A stretch of DNA of 64,000 bases, from NCBI RefSeq assembly GCF_001668725.1, contig NZ_LZKL01000111.1:62001-126000 (forward strand), in the 5' to 3' direction. The notes beneath the pieces are model-generated. The model saw nothing but the letters and a program-made list of their open reading frames with translations, did not search any database and was not told the origin of the DNA. Each line of letters opens with the position of its first letter. Within the stretch, counting starts at the first letter, position 1. This DNA comes from Mycobacterium sp. E787. Lineage in GTDB: Bacteria; Actinomycetota; Actinomycetes; Mycobacteriales; Mycobacteriaceae. Positions 25,985 through 35,229 of this stretch are shown piece by piece. A program made the translations under genes and the position numbers.

Positions 25985-26441
25985 AATTGCTCTTCGTCCG
26001 GTTCTGACTGGCTGTATCACGGTGTTTTGCAATGTAGGTGGCCGATTTTCCTGGCCTGGGGGTGCGAAGCACGGCCCCAGAGGGCGTCTTGCGGCGGTTG
26101 TGAAGAGATCGATGGAAGCGCGCGAGGGGCGCCGAAAGGCAGCGCCGCGTTTGTTCGCGCCGACGAACCTAGCCGCGCTGGTGATACTGATACTACGGGC
26201 GGGGCAACCTTCACAGCTCTGCCGACTTGGTTGTCCTCAACTGTTTAGCACCCTGGCACATAGCAATCTTCAAATCGCATCAGCTAGTGGTCAAAACGTC
26301 GACGCCAGCCCAAGGCGATTGCGGCGTTTCCTAGAAATGGCCATCACCATCGTCGGCGTGGCCTCCGGGGTCGGCGGGATCAGCCCCAGGAGTTGGCGTA
26401 GAGTCGCCGGGCGACAAGTCGGGTGTGTCGAGGGGAATGCG
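25985..26441. other. Intergenic region without recognised gene
   Basis: The frame of the following methyltransferase stays open through much of this stretch, but its translation is not family-like and the ribosome binding site sits at 26.43 kb. No transposase remnant, RNA gene or strong hairpin was recognised. It may be decayed DNA at the junction of the AT-richer insert. Confidence 0.4.
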
Positions 26442-27134
26442 GTGAAGCAACGGTTTCAAGACAAACTTAGCCAGCTTGGCCGTTACATGGGCTGGCAATC
26501 TCATTTTCGAGGTAACTACGATGTCGTGGCGCTCGCCCACTATGAAGCCGGTCTGCAGTCGGCGCGCTTCTACACTGAGCATCTGCTGACGGCGCGGGAG
26601 TTCGAGCGCCACGATGATCTGCTGCGGCATGCTGTCGGTTTAGCCAAAACTGATGGCTTATTCTTGGAGTTCGGCGTGGCCACGGGACGAACCATCAGCG
26701 TTATTGCCAACTCCCATACTGGACCGGTGTACGGGTTCGACTCGTTTGAGGGGTTGCCCGAATCGTGGTATGGCCAATATCAGCGCGGGGCGTTCGCCCG
26801 CGACGACCTTCCGCCCGTTCCAGCGAATGTGACATTGGTAAAGGGATGGTTCTCCGATACGTTGCCGAGGTTTCTCGCCGAACATCCCGAACCTGTGTCG
26901 TTTGCGCATATCGACTCGGACCTGTATTCATCAGCCGCATTCGTGCTGGCACAGCTAGGTGATCGCATCCGGTCTGGCGCAGTTCTGCTGTTTGACGAGT
27001 ATTTCAACTATCCCGGCTGGCAACTGCATGAGCACAAAGCGTTCACCGAGTTCGTGGAAGGAAGACAACTGCAGTTTCGCTACGACTCGTTCCTGCGGTC
27101 CAGTCAGCCGGTGTGTGTTGTGATCGCTGACTAG
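26442..27134 (+). CDS. TylF-like class I methyltransferase
   Basis: From the GTG at 26442, which follows a GAGGGG ribosome binding site, the product is 230 residues. SAM motif F-L-E-F-G-V-A-T-G-R-T near residue 75, F-A-H-I-D-S-D-L-Y-S-S near 155 and L-L-F-D-E-Y-F-N-Y-P-G-W place it with TylF-type, metal-dependent O-methyltransferases. The frame is open 187 codons further upstream, but that part has no recognisable protein. It converges with GMC 2 (110 bases between stops). Likely methylates a sugar hydroxyl of the glycolipid. Confidence 0.82.
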   Translation: MKQRFQDKLSQLGRYMGWQSHFRGNYDVVALAHYEAGLQSARFYTEHLLTAREFERHDDLLRHAVGLAKTDGLFLEFGVATGRTISVIANSHTGPVYGFDSFEGLPESWYGQYQRGAFARDDLPPVPANVTLVKGWFSDTLPRFLAEHPEPVSFAHIDSDLYSSAAFVLAQLGDRIRSGAVLLFDEYFNYPGWQLHEHKAFTEFVEGRQLQFRYDSFLRSSQPVCVVIAD

Positions 27135-27243
27135 CGGTGCCGGGTGCGATTTGCAATGCGTACACCGCGTCACCCCCAGCAGTGATCCGTACCGTGCCCG
27201 CCAACAACGAAGCCGCAGATGGACGCTATTTCCAGCTCGGCTG

Positions 27244-28893
27244 TCAGGTGGGGAAATGCACCTCGTTGATGTGGGTGGCCACACGCAGGGCGTTGGCGGC
27301 GACGGTCAAGCTTGGGTTCAGACCGGTGCTGGAGGGGAAGAACGAAGTGTCCACGATATAGAGGTTGTCCACGTCGTGCGCCCGGTTTTGGGGGTCGAGC
27401 ACGCTGGCCTTGGGATCGGTGCCAAAGCGGCAGGTGCCGCAAACATGGCCCAGGGTCGTGTTGTTTTCGCCGGTGCGCAGGGTGAGTTTGCGAAATGGCT
27501 TTAACACTTCTTTCACCTGGCGCAAGAAAACCGCGCGGCGTTCGATCTCGCTGCGGTGCAGACGGTAGTGAAGCCGTAGCCGCTGGCGGCCATCGACGGT
27601 GGGCCGATCGAAGGGCAGCACGCGGTTGTCCAGGTAGGGCAGATCTTCCATGATCGCGGCCAGCACCAGTCCGCCGTTGACGAAGCGGTCATAGATTGGC
27701 CGGACCGCCGGGCTCATCAGGCGCAGCACCGTCGCTTGCCAGCCGGGGTGGTTGGTCAGCATGTCCATGGACGCCAGCGAGGCCATCGCACCCGCTGACT
27801 GCAGGGTGCCGTATTTCTGCCCCTCCCAGAAGTAAAAGTCGTTGAGCCCGACTTCCTTGTTCTCGGCCGTGATTTTGGAGCCCCGTTGCGGCCAGACCTG
27901 AATCCAGTCGTGGAGGTGGCGCATCAGGTTGCGTCCGACTAAGTCTGAGCCGTTGGCCAGTCCGCGTGGCCAATCAGCGGAGCGGGAGTTGAGTAGCAAG
28001 ACCGGGGTGACCAGGGCGCCGGCGGCGAGTACCACGACTTTGGCTTGCAGGGTCAGCATGCCGGTGCGATGCGCACAGATGACGTGGCGGACTCGGGTGC
28101 GGTCGGCTTCCAGGCGTACGACACGGCATTCGGTCAGCAGCCCAGCGCCGTGTTCGGTGATCGCGGGCAGCACGCCGTTGCGGGCGGCGTCGTTTTTGCA
28201 GGAGCGAGGACACAGGAAAGCCTGGCAGGTGGCGCAGCCCTCGGTGTAATCGCAGGCCATGGGCAGGTGGTAGGGGTGTAGTCCGCGCCCGGTCAGGTAG
28301 TCGACCAGCGGTTGGTTGTCGGGCGAGAACGGCGGTGCCGCGGGCAGGCCGACGTCGGCGGCCTCGGGACGTAGGGGGTCGGGTTGGCCGCGCACTCCGA
28401 GCAGTTTTTCGGCTTGGGCGTACCAGGGGCTTAGCTGGTCGTAGGTGATGGGCCAGGCCTCAGGCACGCTGGATTGGCCGGGGTGGCGGAAGTTTTGCCG
28501 GGGGGTGAAGTCTTGGGTGAAAAAGCGTTCGCAGACCATGCCGTACAGGGCTGAGGAGCCGCCGGTGCCGCTGCCGATGAACGGTACGAATCGCTTCGGG
28601 AGGCGTCCGCTGATGTCTTCGATCTCGTCGGTGCTGCGTCCGGCCCGGGCCAAGGCGTCGTAATAGGTATCTGGCGAACGGTAGGCCCGCGGCTCGGCCA
28701 GTTCGGGCATGGCAGCGCGAATGGTTTCGGGCGCCCCGGGGAGTGTCGAGCGCCCCTTTTCGACGAATAACACCCGCCGACCGGATCGGGCCAGTCGGTG
28801 GCCCAGCATCCCGCCACCCATCCCGGTGCCCACGACTATTACGTCCCACAGCACGCGTTCGGCCTCGCGCGCGGTTAGGTCGCCGTCAGCCAA
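27244..28893 (-). CDS. GMC-family FAD oxidoreductase 2 with cysteine motif
   Basis: From the TTG at 28893 (GAGGAG upstream) the product is 549 residues and aligns end to end with GMC 1 and GMC 3. The frame is open to 29268, but the additional 125 residues have no counterpart in the paralogues. FAD motif G-T-G-M-G-G-G, five-cysteine motif (C-D-Y-T-E-G-C-A-T-C ... C-P-R-S-C) and C-terminal G-H-V-C-G-T-C-R-F-G / G-L-N-P-S-L-T are all present. No Gfo/Idh gene is adjacent, unlike the other two copies; the neighbour is a methyltransferase. Confidence 0.85.
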   Translation of the reverse strand: MADGDLTAREAERVLWDVIVVGTGMGGGMLGHRLARSGRRVLFVEKGRSTLPGAPETIRAAMPELAEPRAYRSPDTYYDALARAGRSTDEIEDISGRLPKRFVPFIGSGTGGSSALYGMVCERFFTQDFTPRQNFRHPGQSSVPEAWPITYDQLSPWYAQAEKLLGVRGQPDPLRPEAADVGLPAAPPFSPDNQPLVDYLTGRGLHPYHLPMACDYTEGCATCQAFLCPRSCKNDAARNGVLPAITEHGAGLLTECRVVRLEADRTRVRHVICAHRTGMLTLQAKVVVLAAGALVTPVLLLNSRSADWPRGLANGSDLVGRNLMRHLHDWIQVWPQRGSKITAENKEVGLNDFYFWEGQKYGTLQSAGAMASLASMDMLTNHPGWQATVLRLMSPAVRPIYDRFVNGGLVLAAIMEDLPYLDNRVLPFDRPTVDGRQRLRLHYRLHRSEIERRAVFLRQVKEVLKPFRKLTLRTGENNTTLGHVCGTCRFGTDPKASVLDPQNRAHDVDNLYIVDTSFFPSSTGLNPSLTVAANALRVATHINEVHFPT

Positions 28894-28948
28894 ATCACGC
28901 TCCTCAGCGGATGATGGCCCAAGCATGGCCCGGCCTGGGCAAACCGAG

Positions 28949-28954
28949 ATCGTA
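28949..28954 (-). promoter_or_regulatory. Putative -10 element (TACGAT) of GMC 2
   Basis: TACGAT on the minus strand lies exactly 56 bases before the TTG start, as in the two other GMC copies. Confidence 0.5.
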
Positions 28955-29310
28955 CCATTTGCTGCGTACCCGACCATGGCACAAACCTCGGTGCCCGAGG
29001 CGGCCGGAATGCGTTGCCGCTCAGGACGGCTGCATCGGCGCGAACGCGCGACATACGCGGCGGCTCGCAGGTCGCGGATGGGCCTGGCGCACCTCGCTCT
29101 CAACGCCTCCCAGCCATAGGCGGGCAGCGGCATCCCGTCCGCGTGGGCGCTTTGCAGCGCAGAACGGTCCACTCCGCGCCGGAACCAACGGTGAACGATC
29201 CACCCCCGAGGCGACTGGCCGAACGCGCAGTCGACCGCCGAAGAACCGGTAATAATGACCGATGCCACTGACTTTGCCTATGCGCATGAGGCTGAAAGGC
29301 TAGATCCACT

Positions 29311-30585
29311 ATGAAAGTTGTGCTGGCAAGTTATGGAATGCGCGGCGATGTCGAGCCCGCCGTCGTCGTGGGTCGTGAGTTGCTGCGCCGGGGGCATGAC
29401 GTGTCGATGGCCGTGCCGCCAAACTTGGTTGGCTTCGCCGAGGCGGCCGGGCTCACGGCGCTCGCTTACGGACTGGACTCGCGACCGCTTGTGGAAGCGC
29501 AGCGCGACTACTGGACGTGTTTCTTCCGCAGCCCCTGGCGGACCCGGGAGCTGGACAGATTGGGGCGCAAGATTTCGGATTTCGTTACCCAGTGCTGGAC
29601 ACAGGAGGCAACCACGACGCTGAAGTCACTGGCTGAAGGGGCCGACCTACTTATCGCCGGTCTGGGTTTCGAGCAGTTCGCTGCCAATGTAGCGGAGCAT
29701 TACGACCTTCCATTGGCCACGCTGCATTTCCTTCCGATGCGGGCCAACGGCCACCTTCTGCCATTGCTGCCGGCGCCGTTGGGCCGCTCCGCAATGACGA
29801 TGTACGAACGGCTGTCTTGGGGCGGTGCGGTGAAGGACGTTGAGGAGGCGCAGCGTCGTGAACTCGGACTGCTCGACGCAACATGCCCTTGGCCCCGCCG
29901 CATCGCCGAGCGCGGATCTCTGGAAATCCAGGCCTACGACGAGGTGTGCTTTCCCGGGCTGGCGGCCGAATGGGCGAAGTGGGACGGCCAGCGGCCCTTT
30001 GTCGGCACGCTGGCGTTGGAATTGCCAACAGCTGTCGACGAGGAGGTCGCCTCATGGATCGCCGCGGGTACACCACCGATTTTCTTCGGCTTTGGCAGCA
30101 TTCCGCTCGGATCTGCCGCCGACACGATCGCGATGATCGGCGCGGCCTGCGCACAGCTGGGCGAGCGGGCGTTGGTCGGCTCTGGCGGAACTGACTTCAG
30201 CCGCGCCCCCCATTTCGAGCACGTCAAAGTGGTGGGCACGATGAATTACGCCGCGATCTTTCCAGCCTGCCGCGCCGTCGTGCATCACGGTGGCGGTGGC
30301 ACCACAGCCGCCGGTTTGCGCGCAGGAGTTCCCACATTGATCCTCTGGACGTTCATCGATCAGCCGCTTTTTGGAGCCGCGGTCAAACGGTTGAAGGTTG
30401 GCACCGCCCGGCGCTTGTCGACGACTACCGAGAAGTCGCTGGTTGCGGACCTGCGTCGGATACTTGCGCCGGAATACCTCACCCGGGCCCGCGAATTGGC
30501 CACCCGGATGACCAAACCCGCCGAAAGCGTCACAGCCGCCGCTGATCTCGTGGAGGATTTCGCCCGCTTGCGGCGGGTTAGCTGA
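29311..30585 (+). CDS. GT1-family glycosyltransferase 4 (Rtf/Gtf type)
   Basis: This 424-residue paralogue begins MKVVLASYGMRGDVEPA. It has F-G-F-G-S-I-P, H-H-G-G-G-G-T-T-A-A-G-L-R-A-G-V-P and F-I-D-Q-P-L-F-G-A, so the D-Q donor pair is kept. A GAAAGG element precedes the ATG. Its 5' end is almost identical to that of glycosyltransferase 3, which suggests a recent duplication or gene conversion; the donor loop differs. It stands alone between divergent GMC 2 and a convergent GT4-family gene. Confidence 0.9.
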   Translation: MKVVLASYGMRGDVEPAVVVGRELLRRGHDVSMAVPPNLVGFAEAAGLTALAYGLDSRPLVEAQRDYWTCFFRSPWRTRELDRLGRKISDFVTQCWTQEATTTLKSLAEGADLLIAGLGFEQFAANVAEHYDLPLATLHFLPMRANGHLLPLLPAPLGRSAMTMYERLSWGGAVKDVEEAQRRELGLLDATCPWPRRIAERGSLEIQAYDEVCFPGLAAEWAKWDGQRPFVGTLALELPTAVDEEVASWIAAGTPPIFFGFGSIPLGSAADTIAMIGAACAQLGERALVGSGGTDFSRAPHFEHVKVVGTMNYAAIFPACRAVVHHGGGGTTAAGLRAGVPTLILWTFIDQPLFGAAVKRLKVGTARRLSTTTEKSLVADLRRILAPEYLTRARELATRMTKPAESVTAAADLVEDFARLRRVS

Positions 30586-30651
30586 TTGGCGTCAGCCGCG
30601 TCTGAGAGCAACGGTCTGTCTTCGGCCGGAAATCCATCTCGGGCATGCATC

Positions 30652-31866
30652 TCAACGCAGGCCAAGAATGGTGACGAGTTCGTCGTCGTGACGTTCACGT
30701 TCGAAGCGCTGCGTCGTTTCCGCCGCACGAACAGCGAGTTTACGCCGCAGATCCTCGTCGGACTGGAGCGTCATGAGGTTTGCTGCGAGTGCGTGCGCGT
30801 CCCCGGCGGGGCTTAGCAGTCCGTTGACTCCCGGCTCGATGATCTCCGAGGTACCACCCGAGCTCGTCCCGCACACCGGCAATCCGGCTCTCATCGCCTC
30901 GGCGGTAACGCGGCCGAATGCCTCGCGTTGGCTGCACATCAGACCGACATGGGCAGCCGCCCAATAGCGTCCGAGGTCGCGGGTTGGTTGGTGAATATTC
31001 ACTAGGTCCTCGACGCCCAAGCGTCGTGCGAGCTTGCGAAGTGGTTTGTGGCTGCCGGCACCGACGAGCGTCAGCTCGATGTCGACGCCGGCCTTCCGGG
31101 CGATGCCTATAGCCTCGATTGCTAAGCGCTGTCCCTTGGCTTGAGATAAATAACCGATGAGGACGACGCGCATGGGCTCGCCGGGGTGCCGTTCGGGTGG
31201 CGTGCCGAGTGGGGTGTCGACGACCGGGTAGAGCACGCGCGTCTTCATCTTTGGTTCCATTGCGAGCAGAGCCTGCTCGACCGCACGCGAATTGCAGATC
31301 ACCGACTCAGACAGCTGGTTGATCAGGCGGATGGTCCTGCGGTAACCGAAGAGGAACCAAAGCCCATGGTCGTCTCTTCCAAATTCGCGGACCATCCAGT
31401 AGTGCGGGATGCCGAGCATTTTGGCGGCGATCGCATGCGACGGAATGAGCATGGTGTTGCTGAGGACAACCGTCGGACGCAGGCGAGCAAGGAGGAACAC
31501 TGCTTGAACGATGCCTGGAACCAGAATCACGGAGTAGGGAAGCGCGCCGACGAGTGCGTGAATGCCTGGCATGCGCGGCCACTTCCCAAAAGCCCACCAC
31601 GGTGTCCACGCGATCTCGGTCTGGATACCGTCCAGAGCGCACTGCTCCGCCACGCTTCCCTTCTGCGGAACGACGGCGACAAGTTCCAGGTCCGGGCGTT
31701 TTTTCTGGAGCGCCAACAGCATGTCACGAAATCCCACGACGCCGCCGCCGCCGAAGGTACCCACGTTGGAGACCACCACTACCCGGGGCAGCGGGCTCCG
31801 TCTGCCTAATGCCCTGATTGCTCGAAGCCGAGGTCCCATGCGGCGCAAGGTATCGATGGCGAACAT
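30652..31866 (-). CDS. GT4-family glycosyltransferase
   Basis: From the ATG at 31866 this is 404 residues (an upstream TTG at 31908 would add 14). N-terminal R-V-V-V-V-S-N-V-G-T-F-G-G-G-G and a C-terminal domain with V-V-L-I-G-Y-L-S-Q-A-K-G and E-A-F-G-R-V-T-A-E-A-M-R-A-G-L-P-V-C-G-T show the GT-B fold and the E-x7-E motif of GT4 retaining glycosyltransferases. This is a different family from the seven Rtf/Gtf paralogues, so it should catalyse a chemically distinct linkage. It is convergent with glycosyltransferase 4 and divergent from the methyltransferase at 32157. Confidence 0.85.
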   Translation of the reverse strand: MFAIDTLRRMGPRLRAIRALGRRSPLPRVVVVSNVGTFGGGGVVGFRDMLLALQKKRPDLELVAVVPQKGSVAEQCALDGIQTEIAWTPWWAFGKWPRMPGIHALVGALPYSVILVPGIVQAVFLLARLRPTVVLSNTMLIPSHAIAAKMLGIPHYWMVREFGRDDHGLWFLFGYRRTIRLINQLSESVICNSRAVEQALLAMEPKMKTRVLYPVVDTPLGTPPERHPGEPMRVVLIGYLSQAKGQRLAIEAIGIARKAGVDIELTLVGAGSHKPLRKLARRLGVEDLVNIHQPTRDLGRYWAAAHVGLMCSQREAFGRVTAEAMRAGLPVCGTSSGGTSEIIEPGVNGLLSPAGDAHALAANLMTLQSDEDLRRKLAVRAAETTQRFERERHDDELVTILGLR

Positions 31867-32118
31867 TTGTGCTGAGTGTATGCGAATGGCGCATTTGCGT
31901 AATGCCAACCAGTGTCAATCCGACGTGCTAGCGGGGCGTCGATCGAGCGTGCGGCTGTGACAGGCGATCTGAAAGGTTTCGGCCGGCCTGATCGATATGG
32001 TCCCGGGCTGTTGATTAGCCGCTTCGGGACTAATCATCATGATCAGGAGGCCAGTGCGTGCGGGCCGATCGTTGCGCTACGGCCACAGAGAAATGACGCC
32101 ATCCATGTCGGAGAACGA

Positions 32119-32149
32119 TTGAAATTCTTGCTGGTCCGCCGAGTATCGT
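32119..32149 (+). promoter_or_regulatory. Putative promoter of the LCM methyltransferase, leaderless
   Basis: TTGAAA (32119-32124) and TATCGT (32144-32149) are spaced 19 bases apart. The -10 ends 7 bases before the ATG and there is no ribosome binding site, which together fit a leaderless mycobacterial transcript. Confidence 0.45.
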
Positions 32150-32156
32150 CAGCACG

Positions 32157-32951
32157 ATGACCAAGGCCGAGACCATCACACTGCCCGAGACGGCGTTGCT
32201 GACGCTGTGGAGCCGCGCGAACGAAGCGCGGCGCCAAGGCGGAATAATTGACGATCCGATGGCCGTTCGGCTGATGGATTCGATCGACTACGACTTCAGC
32301 AAGTTCAGCGCCCCTGGCACTCGCCAGGACATCGCGCTGAGGGCCCTTGCGTTCGATAACCACGCCCACCGCTATCTCGCTGACCACCAGGAAGCGACCG
32401 TCGTCGCTCTCGGCGAAGGGCTGCAGACAAGCTTCTGGCGTCTCGACGCCGCCGGCCTCGGTGGTCAATTTCGTTGGCTGACTGTGGATCTGCCGCCGAT
32501 TATCGAGCTTCGCGAGCGGCTGTTGCCGCATTCGCCGCGCATATCCACATGCGCGCAGTCGGTGCTGGACTTCACCTGGATGGATCGGGTGGACCCGGAA
32601 AACGGCGTGTTCATCACCGCCGAGGGCCTGCTGCCGTACCTGCAGCCCGAGCAGGCGTTCAGCGTGATCCGCGAATGCGCGCGCCGCTTCCCAGGCGGCC
32701 AGATGATCTTCGACCTGCCGAATAAATTTCAGGCTTTCCTGGCCCGACAGCGTGTCTGGACAACTTTGCGCGGTGGATGGCCGCGGACGCCGTTCAGCCT
32801 CTCCGCGAGGGAGATTGCCGGCCTGCCGAACGCCGTGCCGGGCATTCGGGCTGTCCAAAATGTGAGGCCGCCCCGCGGGGGCGGACCGGTGCTGGACCAA
32901 TTGGTGTGGCCGACGGTTGCGGCCCTGCCCCTGCTCGAGTTCGGCTCGTAG
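32157..32951 (+). CDS. PPM/LCM-type class I SAM methyltransferase
   Basis: This 264-residue protein resembles the leucine-carboxyl-methyltransferase (LCM) group of mycobacterial and polyketide O-methyltransferases. It has an A-R-R-Q-G-G-I-I-D-D-P-M-A segment near residue 25-38, V-V-A-L-G-E-G-L-Q-T SAM region near 82, V-D-L-P motif near 105 and T-A-E-G-L-L-P-Y-L near 155. A role in O-methylating a sugar or acid in the glycolipid is plausible. The gene appears to have its own leaderless promoter. Confidence 0.78.
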   Translation: MTKAETITLPETALLTLWSRANEARRQGGIIDDPMAVRLMDSIDYDFSKFSAPGTRQDIALRALAFDNHAHRYLADHQEATVVALGEGLQTSFWRLDAAGLGGQFRWLTVDLPPIIELRERLLPHSPRISTCAQSVLDFTWMDRVDPENGVFITAEGLLPYLQPEQAFSVIRECARRFPGGQMIFDLPNKFQAFLARQRVWTTLRGGWPRTPFSLSAREIAGLPNAVPGIRAVQNVRPPRGGGPVLDQLVWPTVAALPLLEFGS

Positions 32952-33551
32952 TAATGTGCGCCGGAAATCTGCGCGAGCTAAGCCCAGGTTCCAGGCGGCG
33001 CACGGTACCGACGTGCGTCCGGCTTGCCTATTGGCCAGGAATCGACGTGTGACACAATGTCGCTGACGAGATCACCCAGGGCAGAGATGGCATCTCTGCA
33101 TCCGTGATGACAGCCTGGCCGTGAAGACGTGTGCGCAAGCTGACACCGACTACCGTGTTTTCGGGGTTACAGCTGGTTTGCGTGATTGTTTCCGCTGAGC
33201 AAAGCTACAGCGCAGTTTGCTGGCCGCATGGAGACTCTTACGCCTGTAAATTGCCTACTTCAGTCATCAACGGACTTTCAAACCCATGCACACCGGGTCG
33301 CAGGCCGAACTCTGAAAAGCTGGTTGCTTCCCCGGCTGATTTGCTCGATATTAGCCCTTTCAATAGCTCTCATACGCTGACAGGCGGAGCTTGGCTGATT
33401 TAGGACGCTGGGCTGGCTGCCCGCGCCGCCCTTGACGCAACCCTTGCGTCTTAAAGCGCTTCGCGTCGCTTGGCGATGAGGCTTCGGCCACCTCTTGACC
33501 GGCGAGCCTGCCCGGGATACGGTCCGGGTCGGACTACGTGCGAGAGGTGCA
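32952..33551. other. Gene-free, AT-richer region with hairpins
   Basis: No convincing gene was found in this 600-base stretch. It contains a strong nested inverted repeat (33071-33108) and a second hairpin, GACGCAA-ccc-TTGCGTC, at 33434-33450 followed by TTAAAG. Composition falls here, so it probably marks the edge of acquired DNA that includes the next methyltransferase. Confidence 0.45.
33071..33108. repeat. Nested inverted repeat
   Basis: An inner perfect repeat of GCAGAGATG and CATCTCTGC around a single G (33081-33099) is flanked by outer arms ATCAC and GTGAT. It is not followed by a T-run, so it is not a standard terminator. It could be a recombination or protein-binding site, or a transcript hairpin. 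Confidence 0.55.
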
Positions 33552-34391
33552 ATGGGGATCCGCAGAACGTTAATAGAGTTCAAGCCAGCCTTAAACGCAT
33601 TCTATGCCTGTGCATATCCATTGTTTCGAATTCGGCTCTTATTAGCAACGTTTCGCGACCGAAGAGCTAGTAGAGATCCGACGCTGAGGCCGGTCCCTCC
33701 GGCTAGATTGCGATGGCGAATCCAGGCGAATGAGGACCTGAATGCATACCTCGAAGCTGGGAAAGTAATTGCGCAGAGTATTCAGGACCTGTGCGCGATT
33801 GCGGGCCGCGATTTCGACTCTTTCACGGATATTTTAGATTTCGGAAGTGGTTGCGGGCGGGTAATCCAAAATTTCCGAGGTCGGTCTACGTCATGCACTT
33901 TGTACGCCACAGACATTGATCCGGAGTTGGCGAGCTGGGGCAAGGGCAACCTACCTGATATCCGTTGGAGTGTAAATGGTCACCGACCACCATTGCCTTT
34001 TGGCGCAAATGCATTTGATTTGATTTACGGCATATCTGTTTTTTCCCACTTGGACGAGGACTTCCAGCATGCATGGCTTCGCGAGCTCCAACGCGTCGCG
34101 CGACCTGGAGCAATTCTAATATTAACGGTGCAGGGCGAAAATACAATGAAATGGCTTCGCAAGGATAGTTCTTATTCGGACACGGTTAATGAGCGTGGAT
34201 TTATATTCGTTACCTTGTCAAAAGGAAGGTTTAAGCTCGATGGATTCCCTGACTTTTACCAGGCCGCTTTTCATACGAAGGAGTACGTTTATAAGGAGTG
34301 GTCGGCGTATTTCGACATAGTAGATTATATTGAACGTGGGATTGATCCGCAGGATGCGGTGGTCCTACGAAAGCCTATGAATCCCGTGTAG
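33552..34391 (+). CDS. Class I SAM-dependent methyltransferase, AT-rich
   Basis: From the ATG at 33552 (AGAGGTG ribosome binding site) the product is 279 residues; the frame is open 19 codons further up. The SAM motif I-L-D-F-G-S-G-C-G-R-V near residue 97, D-L-I-Y-G-I-S-V-F-S-H-L near 160 and the post-motif L-Q-R-V-A-R-P-G-A-I-L-I-L-T define a class I methyltransferase. Codon use is much richer in A/T third positions than the neighbours, indicating later acquisition. The acceptor is unknown. Confidence 0.78.
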   Translation: MGIRRTLIEFKPALNAFYACAYPLFRIRLLLATFRDRRASRDPTLRPVPPARLRWRIQANEDLNAYLEAGKVIAQSIQDLCAIAGRDFDSFTDILDFGSGCGRVIQNFRGRSTSCTLYATDIDPELASWGKGNLPDIRWSVNGHRPPLPFGANAFDLIYGISVFSHLDEDFQHAWLRELQRVARPGAILILTVQGENTMKWLRKDSSYSDTVNERGFIFVTLSKGRFKLDGFPDFYQAAFHTKEYVYKEWSAYFDIVDYIERGIDPQDAVVLRKPMNPV

Positions 34392-35229
34392 TGGACTTGT
34401 GGAACCTTGCCAATACGCCGCGTCACGAACGCCTGGAAGCACACGCCTGCGGATGCGTGCCCGCCCTTTCTGCAGGCGTCTGTTAGCAGAGACAGCGCGA
34501 AATGCATAGGACGAGGTCGAGCGCTAACCAGCGAAATTGGGCATTTATTGTCAGTCTGGCCGTTGTCTCTCGGTCTTCTTAGACAAGCTGTATCCGGTCT
34601 TGGCTTGCGGCTCGACTTGTGCGTTCCAATCATGTACCGACTTGGCGATAATTGTGTTGACTACGGTTTTTAGAAACGTAGCAGGGTCGCCGCTCAGTGG
34701 CGTTTCGGGCTGAACACGCTGCGGCGCTGTGTAAGCGCCGCCCCGGTCGCCCAAAATCGGGCTGTGTCCGAATCAGTCATCGTCACTCAGCTGACGGACA
34801 ACCGCCAGCTCGGCGCGACCGTACATCAATGCGTCTGCTGCATCTGTCGTTTCACGTGTGCATGCGAGGTCCTGAGAATGCCGAGATTGTGAGGCGCTGG
34901 TCCGACGGGCGTCCTGCGCGCTGGGCGGTGCTGCTCCGCACGGCCCAGCTCATGCACGACAGGCCGGTTCTCGTACCAGGCCCGCTTTTGCTGAGTGGCG
35001 TTTTCGCCTGAAGCATGCGTATCCGCAAAGTCGTCGACATCCACAGGACTAGCTGTGATCTCTCGGAGCAAGAAGTCTTTGGGACGTTCTCCGCCATTGG
35101 CGTTACCGCGCGATCTGCACGGGGCCCGAGTTATGCGCCGACATCGGTCCCTCATGGGTCAGACAAGTGCGCCGCATAGTCTCAGCCGATCTCCGTAGCG
35201 AGCCGGATCCCGGTGCTACGATCCCGTCC
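34392..35229. other. Gene-free region
   Basis: About 840 bases hold only short frames with no recognisable product on either strand. The first part is AT-richer and continues the acquired-looking stretch; the second part returns to normal GC. No transposase, tRNA or repeat array was recognised. Confidence 0.4.
35217..35222 (+). promoter_or_regulatory. Putative -10 (TACGAT) for Gfo/Idh 3, leaderless
   Basis: GCTACGATCCCG carries TACGAT 7 bases before the ATG at 35230, and no ribosome binding site is visible. It resembles the GATACGATCCCG block of the GMC promoters, hinting at shared control. Confidence 0.4.

Noticed and set aside
25881..26441. 187-codon upstream extension of the TylF-like methyltransferase
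   Set aside because: It overlaps the preceding gene, has no family similarity, and a good ribosome binding site with GTG start lies at 26442.
28894..29268. N-terminal extension of GMC 2 by 125 codons
   Set aside because: No counterpart in the two paralogues. The conserved promoter hexamer and TTG start with GAGGAG lie inside this stretch.
32013..32035. Hairpin GATTAG...CTAATC
   Set aside because: Short arms with an 11-base loop in a divergent promoter region; too weak to call an operator or terminator.
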